Shown here piece after piece: positions 55,170 to 64,000 of a stretch of DNA of 64,000 nucleotides. The translations under genes were made by a program, and so were the position numbers. The stretch is from Rhodocollybia butyracea (lineage: Eukaryota > Basidiomycota > Agaricomycetes > Agaricales > Omphalotaceae). Positions within the stretch are counted from its first letter, which is position 1. Every line of letters begins with the position of its first letter. The stretch spans positions 24,207-88,206 of the forward strand of contig JADNRY010000257.1 of assembly GCA_015501585.1 (NCBI GenBank), in the 5' to 3' direction. A model generated the notes under the pieces. It was not told where the DNA came from, ran no database searches, and saw nothing but the letters and a program-made list of their open reading frames with translations.

Positions 55170-57000
55170 TACCGCACCAACCCTTTCACAATCATATTCA
55201 TTCATGTGGATGATATGACATTGGTTACCAAAACTCTGGAAATTATGGCAACAGCTGAAGAAATCTATCAGCGCAATCATTGAGGTCACAGATCAGGGTG
55301 AAATTCATTCATCAGGAAAAGGTGTTTTTGCCTAGGTGACCCCAGAGTGGCCTAAAGCAAACTAGGTGACCTATGAATCCTATGGCATCCTAGGAATTTG
55401 GGCTCGTCCCTTGCCAGTCAAGGCTCTTGAGGATTCCCTAGGCAAGCCTAGGTCTGCCCAGGTTTTGCCCAGGTGCTCCTGGGGAACACCTGGGGAACAC
55501 CTGGGTAAACCTGGGCAAACTAGGCTTGCCCTGGGTTTGCCTAGGATACCCTAGGGAATCCTCAAGAGCCTTGACTGGCAAGGGACGAGCCCAAATTCCT
55601 AGGATGCCATAGGATTCATAGGTCACCTAGTTTGCTTTAGGCCACTCTGGGGTCACCTAGGCAAAAAACAGCTTTTCTGATGTTGGATACTTGGAATCAA
55701 GATTCAGAGATCACTTCACAGCAGATCTATCTGTTTATCACAGCAATCATACATTGATGCTATTATTAGCCGCTACAGATTCTCTGACATAAAGGCACTC
55801 TCCATTCCTTGTGACCCCCACATTCATCTCACCAAAGACCAGATGCCACAGACCATGGAGGATATTGCTGCTATGCGGGATAAACGTTACCAAGAAGCAC
55901 TTGGTGCTCTCCAATATCTTTCCATTGCTACACAACCCAACATCACCTATACGGTTGCCATTCTTGCCCAATTCTCGCAGAATCCAGGAATTGCTCATTG
56001 GAACAGACTTAGGCATGTATACACTTATCTGAAATATACCCAGGATTATTGGCTAACTTCAGGAGGAGTGCAGAAACATCCTGTCAAAGGATTCACGGAA
56101 GCCAATGGAATGTCCCAAGAGGACAGACATGCCATATCAGGATATGTCTTTATGCTTAATGGTGGAGCAGTATTATGGTCATCAAAGTGACAAGACACCA
56201 TCTCTCTATCCACTACAGAAGCAAAGTATGTCACTCTCACCCATGCAGCCAAGGAAGCAATCTGGCTTCAAAACCTCATCTCTGAGTTTGTTCACTCCTA
56301 TTGCCGGACCCATCACTCTCCATTCGGACAACCAATCAGCCATTGCCTTAGCAAAAGATGACAGGTTTCATGCATGCACCAAACACATTGACATACAGTA
56401 TCATTTCATTTGGTACACTATTGAAGAAGGTAACATTTGACTCACTTACTGTCCAACCAAGGACATGATGGCAGACATTTTCACCAAGGCTTTAACTTTG
56501 GCAAAAGCCAAACACTTCGCATCATCTAGGGGACTTGCAAAGGTTTGAGGAGGAGTGTTGGACTTCGTCATCTATCATCTTCATTATACTTACTATGGAA
56601 CAGTCTTCTCACTTGCTACTATCTATGGAACGTTCTCTCTCTCTTTGTAACTACTGGTATGTGAACTAGTTGTACTATCTTTATCCTGCCCACTCGCCAT
56701 TGCCTTATTATTGTGCTATCGTCTATTCTTGCTTACTTACCTTGTGCTATCATCTATGTTTTACTCTTGTCTTATTACTCTCACTCCGTCTGTGAATGCT
56801 TCATGCATTGTACTTATTATTAGCTTGCTGGATTTGTATTTAAGTCTGTTGCATACTTGTGGAATATCAAGTTGTGTTTTCTCTGTCTGTGTTTGTGTCT
56901 GGACCTTTGTCTCCTTTGTGTCTGTGTGACCAAGGCCAACTAACAGTGTTGTGTACACTGTCTGCTTTATCAATCAACCTCTAATAAGGATTAGTAGTAC
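55170..57000 (+). mobile_element. Copia-type retrotransposon copy 3, 5'-truncated, split by a MITE
   Basis: The RT active-site segment HVDDMTLVTKTLE is at 55203, followed by VTDQGEIH. The MITE 55310-55682 interrupts, and the frame resumes with LGIKIQ, SICLSQQSYIDAI at 55683. RNase H follows at about 55880-56450 (ATQPNITYTVAILAQFSQNP, SGYVFMLNGGAVLW, TTEAKYVTLTHAAKEAIW, HSDNQSAIALAKDDRFH, TKDMMADIFTKAL) with several stops and frameshifts. A purine tract GGAGGAG precedes the 3' LTR starting TGTTGGACTTCGTC at 56556. The LTR's far end (about 57000) and everything upstream of the RT core are not visible. Confidence 0.82.
55310..55682. mobile_element. Palindromic MITE inserted in copia RT, TT target duplication
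   Basis: 373 bases, ends CATCAGGAAAAG and TTTTCTGATG, arms of about 170 bases (GCCTAGGTGACCCCAGAGTG, CAAACTAGGTGACCTATG, GGCTCGTCCCTTGCCAGTCA). The interrupted copia codons read on either side as GAAATTCATT and TTGGATACTTGG, so TT is duplicated. Confidence 0.88.
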
Positions 57001-57146
57001 CATGCTAATATGTACTAGCCTGTTCAAAGAGCTTAGAGATGTCCACGAGTCCAAGTCACATGCAGGTACTTGCAAGTTGACTCATGGGAATACTTGCAAG
57101 TAGGGGTACTTGCGAGTCCAAGTACTTGTTTCCCATGAGTAGCAAC
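57001..57146. repeat. GGTACTTGCAAGT-type repeat
   Basis: Words AGGTACTTGCAAGT, GAGTCCAAGTACTTG and CATGGGAATACTTGC recur. It resembles an AT-drifted version of the GGTACC-rich repeat at 42556 and 43070 (both have ACGAGTCC and a GTGGGAA/CATGGGAA word). Confidence 0.45.
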
Positions 57147-57439
57147 TGTAGGAACAAATTAAACTCAGTGGGTAATGAAAACCAACTGTATTGTATATAC
57201 CTGTAGAAACAAATTAAACTAGAATACATTGTAAGTTAGAGAAACAGAATAAATAAGAACAAGCTCACCTCAGTGGGTAATGAAAAACCAACTGAGGGAG
57301 CTCAAAGACGCCGTCTTGTGTGGTATAGTACCAACTGTACAGTATCTAGTAAGCTAACGGCGTATACCAATAAAGAGATGTCAAAAGCAAGGTGTACTGC
57401 ACCTCGTACATACGGAGTAATACTCCAACACCCCCCTAC

Positions 57440-60400
57440 TCTGTACGATCTAACCCAAGAATAGAAACCATCTTTGAGTGGACTGTACCGTTCAACGCTT
57501 TGGTAAATATATCCGCAATGTTCTCTCCCGACCGTATCCTCACCACCTTCACTTCCCCACTCGCTACCTTTTCTCGAACATAGTGATGCCGCATCTCAAT
57601 ATGCTTCACCAACGCATGTCTCTTCGAGTTCTCAGTGAGACATACCGATCCAAAGTTATCTCACATCATCTCCACGGGCCCTGCCTGCTTCAGATCCACC
57701 TCCGAAAGGAAAGACATTAGCCAGACGGCCTGCTGCGTAGCGCGCGAGAGCGCAATGTACTCCGCCTCGACTGTTGAGAGTGCGACAGTTTCCTGGCGCT
57801 TTGAGCTCCATGATACGGGTGCACCTCCCATGAAGAAGACATATCCTGATGTAGAACGATATGTGTCCTTGCATGCCCCGTGGTCCGAGTCGGAGTATCT
57901 GTGCGGTTTCAGCCCGGAGCCTTTAGCATTATTGGTTGGGGACGGGCAGCGATAGGTGATTGAGTAGTCGAGCGTGTGCAGGATGTATCCGGCCAGCCAC
58001 TCTATGCACTCCCAGTGCTGTCTCCCGGGGTTGAGTTGGTAGCGCGCCAGCTTACCCACTGCGTATGCCATGTCTGGCCTCATGCATACTTGACCCCACA
58101 TTGAGGATCCGACGATGGGGCAATATGGTTTGTCTTTCATGAAGGCGACTTCTTCTTCTGGTAGTGGGTTGGGCGACTCAGTGAGTGTAACATTTGGCGG
58201 CATTGGTGTGTTGCGTCGCTGTATGTTATCCAGTCCGAAATGTGTTAGCATCTGTATGAAGTATGCCTTCTGAAATATTGTAATCGCCTTCGTGACTGGG
58301 TTCTGCGTGATGGTCATTCCTAGGAGTACCTTGGTGTGTACTTCATTTGCCTCCCATTGCTTTCCGAGGTCGTCTATAGCTCTGACGCGTCCTGTCTCCA
58401 TCGATGACCCTCCACAAACATTGTCGCCATACATGCTGGTGATGGTGTACTCCCCACCTTCACGGCGGTATCGGATGCAAGGGTCGGCTCGTGATGTCAC
58501 AAATCCGTCTTCCTTATACCCTGCAGCTAGCGTCTCCTGCCAGTTGTGGCTACCCTGCATTGTGCCGTAGATTGATTTCTTGAGCTTGCATACTAGGTGT
58601 TCAGTCCCAGGTTTGACAAATCCCTCCGGCTGTTTCATGTACACATCGTGTGTTAGTGGGCTATTGAGAAAAGCTGCTGTGAAGTCCACTTGGAAGATGG
58701 ATAGTTTTAGTACTGCCATAATTGCCAGCACAAGTCGGACCGACTCCATGCGAGCTACCCCTCCATACGTCTGGTCGTAGTCCAGCCCTTGGATCTGAGT
58801 GTATCCCTGTGCAATATACCTAGCTTTTTGCTTCAGGAGGTTGCCATCGGCGTCAAATTTGATGGTGTATGTTCACCTTCCCCTGGTAAGATTGCCATTT
58901 GGCGGCAGCGGCACTAGCTCCCAACACTCCTTTTCCTTGAGCATGTTGAACTCTTTCTCCATTGGGGCTAACCATAGTTCTGGTTGTTTCATAGCTTGTT
59001 TGTAGGATGCCGGTACCCAGAGGTCTCCCGCCAATGCTGCAAAGCTGTATGGGCTCTCGACAATCAGGGCTAGTGGGTTTGGACCGTCTTCACTTGCCCA
59101 CATCTCACCGGTCACGCGTCCTCTCTCTTCTCGTTCTTCGTACTCTCTGCTCTCCAAAAGTCGCTGCAATGGGATGTGTCCGGGCGTGCTGCGGCGGGGA
59201 CCATTGTCTTCCGGTGGTATGGGTGCTGGTGGCACTTGGGCTTCAGGCTCGTTTCGGGCATTCATTTCATCATGCGGATGTGGCACCTGTATCTGTTGTT
59301 GTACTTCGGGTGCCTGTACCGCGGGTGCAGGGTCGTTGGCCTGCCTGTTAGGCTCAGGGTCATTATACCCATTGCCAGTAGGGACGTTGTCCTCTCCCCC
59401 ATCCTCCACCGTCATCTTTTCCCTTGTGCGGTGTGACTCTCCCTCCTCAAACATCACATTGTGAGACTCCTCGATGGATTTTGTCTCTGGCACCCAGATA
59501 CAATACCCTCTTCTGCCCATGTACCCCAGTAGTTTTCCTTTGACTGCTTGATGGCCCAGCTTCCCATCCGTTCTCCTCCGTGGCAGCGTTGCCCAGCAGT
59601 CACAACCGAAAGGTCTTAGGTGGGCGATGTCATGTCTTTTCTGCATCCACGCCTCGATTGGTACTGTGTTGGGGAACTGCGCTGATGGAACGAGGTTGTC
59701 TACGTATATGAATGTGGATGAGGCTTCTCCCCAGAACAAGTATGGCATGCCTGAGTCCTCTAGCATTGTACGTGTACCTTCCATTACTGTGCGGAAAGCT
59801 CACTCAGCTACCCCATTTGCTGCAGACAAATCATGTGGTACTTTCTCTATGAGTATGCCGTGCTCTGCACAATACTCGCCCACCAGGCTGTTGTTCAGCT
59901 CGCCTCCACCATCTATGCGGATAGTTTTCAGTTTCTTCCCTGTCTGTGTCTTGGCCATCATCCGGTATTTGTGTAGCATCTTCACTCCAGTTTCCTTTCG
60001 TTTATTTGACAGGTAGAACGGTACTCTGAATGAAGATCTACTGTCGGTGCACAGCATCAGGTAGCTTGCTCCTCCTCAGGTTTGGGTACGGGCTGGCCCA
60101 AATAGGTCGATATGGACTCGCTCTAGGACCTCTGACTCGTGTGTTAGCACCTCGTCAAATGGACGCTTTGTCACCTTGCCATATAGGCAGTCTTCACACA
60201 TGCCCCGGATATTGTGGCTGGATATATTTAGTCCGTCCACTAGCTTCCGGTTTGCCATGCGCAGTATTCGACGTATCAATATGTGTCCCAGTCGGTGGTG
60301 CCAGGTGAGGATATCGGTTGGTCTGTCCCTCGACCTTGAGTAGGTCGCTAATACCGCTCCCAACTCTAGTACCTCGACTTCGTACATCTTCCTCTGGCTG

Positions 60401-61878
60401 AAACCCTGAAGGACAACCTCACCCGTAGGTGCTCTAACCGTCATTACCCCATCTCCCCATTCACCTCGCATTCCTTTCTTGTCTAGGGTGGAGACGGATA
60501 TTAGGTTGTGTCCAAAGGACGGCGTGTGTTTTACCGCCTTCAGTTGTATTTTCCTCTCGTTATCACCTACGCAAGTGATGAACTGGATCATATAAATACC
60601 GTTGATTTGAAACTTCCCGGCGTCGCCTGATATGGCACTACTTCCTCCCTGTCCGTGTACTTCCTCATATTCAATGAAGTCTGACTTTTGTACCCAGCAG
60701 TGTTCGGAGGCGCCTGAGTCAAGAAATGTTTGAATAGCAGGTCTGGAAGGCAAATACAGCGATGTACTACCCCGGCAAGCTATACAGTCTTTGGGTGTGA
60801 CTATTTTATGAGTAGGTACATCTTTATCTACATCCTCGCCACCAACCCTTCGCTGAACTGAGTTCCCTAGAATGGGATTATGTTGCCTGCCCTCAGTGTC
60901 AGCGCTGGGTACAGGTTTTGGGACGGATATTGACATACCCGAGTCATTGTGCACTTTGACGGACATCACATACATGGCCATCGGCGTGGGTGCGTCCTTG
61001 TCGTTAGTCTCGGCTGTGTTTGCTCTTGGCTCGGTTTTCGGTTTGTACGGTTGGCCGTGTTTAGGCCCTTGCCCTTCCATGCCGCCGCCCTTGGCCCAGC
61101 ACTTCCTTGCAATGTGACCTGGTTTGCCACAGTTGTGACAGGTGAAGGGTTGCTGGTTTGCAGATCGGGGTGGAGGATTCGCTGGTGTGTGCGCAGCCAT
61201 GAGTGCCTTGACTCGCTTCGCGTCCCTCTCCCCATCCTTCCTCTCCTCCTCCTTTTGTATCCATAGAGTATGGAGATACGTGAATGCGTCAGCGCTTGAC
61301 ATTCCCGGTGTGTTCAGTACATAGAATTTCCACTCTGTAGGCATCGACGCGAGCACGATACAGCGGAATTGCGCATCTGGGATGGTTCCTCCCAGGTTGT
61401 TTACCTTCTTCAGAAGGTTGCGCATCTTTTTCTCGTGGTCTTCCATGGTTGACTCGGCGGAATCAAATTTTTTGTTACGAAGGGAGGTGTCTGCCAGGTG
61501 GATACGGGCTTCGTCGCGCTTTTCGAAGCGTTTTACGAGGTGTTGCCAGATCTCGGAAGCACGTTTAGTCTCATCAATGCCCAGGCCAGTTGGGTCAACG
61601 ATGTTCGAGATAACCACCCCGGCAACGAGCCTGTCGCGAGACTCCCATTCCTCAAAGCATGGGGTCAGACTATACAATGGTGTAGGCTGTATCTGCAGGT
61701 AGACAGTAGGGTACGTAGTCGGCTGTGGTCTGGGTATGGTACCGTTGATATAGCCAGCTAGTCCCTTCGATTGGACAATGAACAGAATATCCCGTTTAAA
61801 CGGTCTCCAGTTAGCTTCACCGACGAGCTGTTTCTCGTCCGGGAGTCTAGGTATGTTCAGCAAATTCCCAAATGACAT
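57440..61878 (-). pseudogene. Copia gag-pol polyprotein in one frame with four stops
   Basis: Starts at 61878 (MSFGNLLNIPRLPDEK). Gag has a CCHC knuckle CHNCGKPGHIARKCW near 61110. Protease FLDSGASEHCW is near 60700, the GAG-pre-integrase HHRLGHILIRRILRMANRK near 60270, and the integrase core DLFGPA, IDGGGELNN and NGVAE at 60090-59800. RT follows: QVDFTAAFLNSPL, KKSIYGTMQGSHNW, then SMYGDNV at the catalytic site where relatives have YVDD. RNase H is SDSDHGACKDTYRSTSGYVF, STVEAEYIALSRA, and after the last stop CLTENSKRHALVKHIEMRHH and ENIADIFTKAL. In-frame TGA codons at 60078-60076, 59802-59800, 58875-58873 and about 57663-57661 are the only interruptions; no frameshift was found. It is a recent but dead copy. 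Confidence 0.88.
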
Positions 61879-61928
61879 TTTTGGTAAGTTTCGTTGCTGT
61901 TCTCTCTTTTCTTCCTTTTAATTAGAGA

Positions 61929-61943
61929 ACAAGTCTCATAATC
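61929..61943 (-). promoter_or_regulatory. Primer-binding site of copia copy 2 (elongator tRNA-Met half)
   Basis: Immediately inside the 5' LTR the minus strand reads GATTATGAGACTTGT. This is complementary to the anticodon arm of eukaryotic elongator tRNA-Met (yeast has CAGUCUCAUAAUCUG). Copy 1 differs. The TRIM-like element at 19855-20584 has the same GATTATGAGAC. Confidence 0.6.
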
Positions 61944-62225
61944 TGTAGGAACGAATTAAACTCAGTGGGTAATGAAAACCAACTGTATTGTATATACCTG
62001 TAGGAACAAATTAAACTAGAATATATCGTAAGTTAGAGAAACAGAATAAATAAGAACAAGCTCACCTCAGTGGGTAATGAAAACCAACTGAGGGAGCTCA
62101 AAGACGCCGTCTTGTGTGGTATAGTACCAACTGTACAGTATCTAGTAAGCTAACGGCGTATACCAATAAAAAGATGTCAAAGCAAGGTGTACTGCACCTT
62201 GTACGTACGGAGTAATACTCCAACA

Positions 62226-62606
62226 GAATCCTCCCTCTTGTCCTCCCTCTTGTCCTTGGAGACTCGTGGAGACATTGCAAATGGGGTTTGGAAGTGTGTT
62301 ACGCTGCCCAAGTTGACGAAATTGTATGTTAAACTGCCTTCCCTTCTCTCTTGGGAAGAAGCAGATAGGCTTCACACTCATTCTACCCTCCGCGAGCTGA
62401 AAGAGGTACTAATGCGGTCAGGGTGTGCATTACAGTGTGTCGATCTATTTCCGTCCGTATATACACCTGGAGTTCCATGGCCCGCTGCTTTAGTCACAAT
62501 GTTGGAGCAGTTTTTCGAGGGTTTACCAGCCAAACCTGAGGGATGCTTTCTTAATCACATGCCAGTGCAGGAATGGAAGAAACGGTATCTTGAACAACGA
62601 TGGTGA
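62226..62606 (+). pseudogene. F-box/LRR-like protein, C-terminal fragment cut by copia copy 2
   Basis: An open frame running straight out of the LTR gives VWKCVTLPKLTKLYVKLP, then LRELKEVLMRSGCALQCVD and FFEGLPAKPEGCFLNHM, ending at 62606. Leucine-rich strands of the form LPKLTKLYVKLPSL and a Cys-x-Leu motif resemble C-termini of Agaricomycete F-box proteins. No 5' part is seen left of 57147. Confidence 0.5.
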
Positions 62607-64000
62607 TGGTTTCGTAGATTGATTGTTTTAGCATCGTTCGCTGTATTTGATACTTAAAGACAACTTGTAGGAATTTATTTACATATTGCTACCTTTGCAT
62701 ATTCAAGCTCTCTTATGATGCACTTAATCCGGTGGTTATTATTGAGCATTACAGCGATATTTTTGGAGTACTTTTGACAAAACATCTACCAGAACATTGC
62801 GGGAATCTTACTCAATACCGAGGCCCGAAACCCACCCCTCGACCGCGGGAGACTCTGCCAAACGTTGCTCAGTTTTACCAGTATTTGCAAAGTTTTAGTT
62901 GGCGCAGCAAGATATACTTAGCGGGCATAACGTGAAACCAGTTCTATCGCATGGACGGCTGGACTCGGAAAGGGGACTTCCTTGCATCCTCCGACATGCT
63001 CTTCCCTCGAATCTGCCTACCAGGCACTCTACACAGAATTCCTTGCCAAAAGCCGCCACAACGATATTCCCGACTCTCCTGTTGCTCGAGATAGATTACA
63101 CGTTCTGATCGCTCAGACCCGAAGTGATCTGGAAACATGCCCGGAGAGTACAGTTAGTAGGACGCGTCAGCGTAATGAATGAATTTTACAAACTCCAGAT
63201 ACGAATCTACTTCATCTCGTAAGTTATGACGATATCACAAACGTTATCGTGCTCCCAAGTAACACATTCTACATCTTCCGCCCATTCTCCCTGCGAAATT
63301 CACTCCCAACAGCTGCCCGCCACTTTCTTCTGGCCGTACCGCGCGCGCTGGGCCAAGCCCCGGCATGTGTTTGACAAGGATACTGACTTTACGAAGTCGA
63401 CAATCCTTCGCAAACGCCCAGCATAGGACTACTTGTGGTGAAGCTAGTCTATCTAATCCGGGTGAGGCCTTCCACGCTTGATGCAGAGAAAACGGAAATT
63501 TATGGGATCCATCGAAAAGTCTACGATATGGCGTCTCTCCGGCTACAGGTGATCATTTCCTCCACCCGAAGACTATCCGAGTTAACGTTGTTTGTGTAGT
63601 ATTCTCGATTATCGGAATCGCTCAGCAACTTCAAGTGCGCACCGGCCAAACCTATTCATGCTCCGTCAACAGAATACCGCTTCGACTCTTTCTTACTCTA
63701 ATTACTACTGTTGCAGCCCCGGCTTCCACTCAATATCATGTCTTCAGCGGATCTTCTCCAGGCGCAGTTAGGACGCGTCAGCGATGAACGAATTTTGTAA
63801 CCTCGAGTTCAAATGGCCTGCGTGGGGTTCGAATTTAACGGGCCAGAGTGCATTTTCGTAACCGGAACTCTCGATAGATTGCCTGGGTTAATTTGGGCTT
63901 TGATTCTCTTCGTAATGATTAATATCTAATGCTTCCTTTCAAAAACTTATGATTGTGAATAGAAATTCGTGCACATGGGCTCCATCCGAAATAGAGAAGT
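62607..64000. other. Unassigned region with short repeated segment
   Basis: A segment GGACGCGTCAGCG followed by ATGAA-GAATTTT occurs at about 63160-63190 and again at 63770-63800 in the same orientation. A frame at 62982-63182 (DSPVARDRLHVLIAQTRSDL) resembles the leader helix of F-box proteins but is unconfirmed. A possible exon lies at about 63430-63546 before a GTGATC. No gene model can be built. Confidence 0.4.

Larger units (their letters stand above)
57147..62225 (-). mobile_element. Copia-type LTR retrotransposon copy 2, nearly intact
   Basis: LTRs 57147-57430 and 61944-62225 (284 and 282 bases; roughly ten differences) run from TGTTGGAGTATTACTCCG to TTCCTACA on the minus strand. The polypurine tract AGTAGGGGGG is at 57440-57431 and the primer site at 61943-61929. 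Flanking pentamers GCAAC (57142-57146) and GAATC (62226-62230) do not match. Confidence 0.92.

Overview
The window is eukaryotic DNA from a filamentous basidiomycete, most likely an Agaricomycete. The evidence is the company the genes keep: F-box/leucine-rich proteins of the kind expanded in mushrooms, a seven-transmembrane protein split into many small exons, a KDZ-transposase-associated cysteine-cluster protein, a PHD finger, short GT-AG introns of roughly 40-80 bases, and intron-bearing tRNA-Asp genes. Only about a fifth looks like host genes; the rest is nested transposable elements and their debris. I cannot name the species.

Layout. 446-3300 (-): a sphingoid-base-1-phosphate phosphatase gene (LCB3 type) with several reading-frame breaks. 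4911-6146: three direct copies of an intron-containing tRNA-Asp unit, the third decayed. 6579-11135 (-): a tandem duplication of an F-box/LRR gene, one copy intact and one frameshifted. 11396-12917 (-): an unrecognised two-exon gene. 12942-19581: two more tRNA-Asp relics; the second is cut in its D-arm region by a 6.2-kb LINE (13403-19566), whose ORF2 carries endonuclease, then RNase H, then reverse transcriptase.

19567-22290 holds a short LTR (TRIM-like) element, a TA-flanked MITE and a degenerate minisatellite. 22291-38726 is the most striking structure: two roughly 8-kb elements lying tail to tail, with termini starting CACTACGGGAAGG and dense ACAATCATTT subterminal repeats. They share internal blocks in mirror image. 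Nested inside are a foldback element whose empty site survives in the partner, a TIR element containing telomere-like arrays, two solo LTRs and a 21-bp minisatellite. The right end abuts a PHD-finger exon.

40201-41507 (+) is a multi-exon 7TM protein gene. 43251-44095 is a KDZ-associated (CxC5-like) pseudogene ending near a palindromic MITE. 45745-48347 is a 2.6-kb foldback element. Copia-type LTR retrotransposons follow: a decayed full-length copy (48348-53365), a 5'-truncated copy (about 55170-57000) split by another palindromic MITE, and a nearly intact copy (57147-62225). The last abuts an F-box-like gene fragment. The two full-length copies appear to be primed by different half-tRNAs, initiator Met versus elongator Met.

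There is no operon logic here. The interest lies in how the elements sit inside one another and inside tRNA and host genes.
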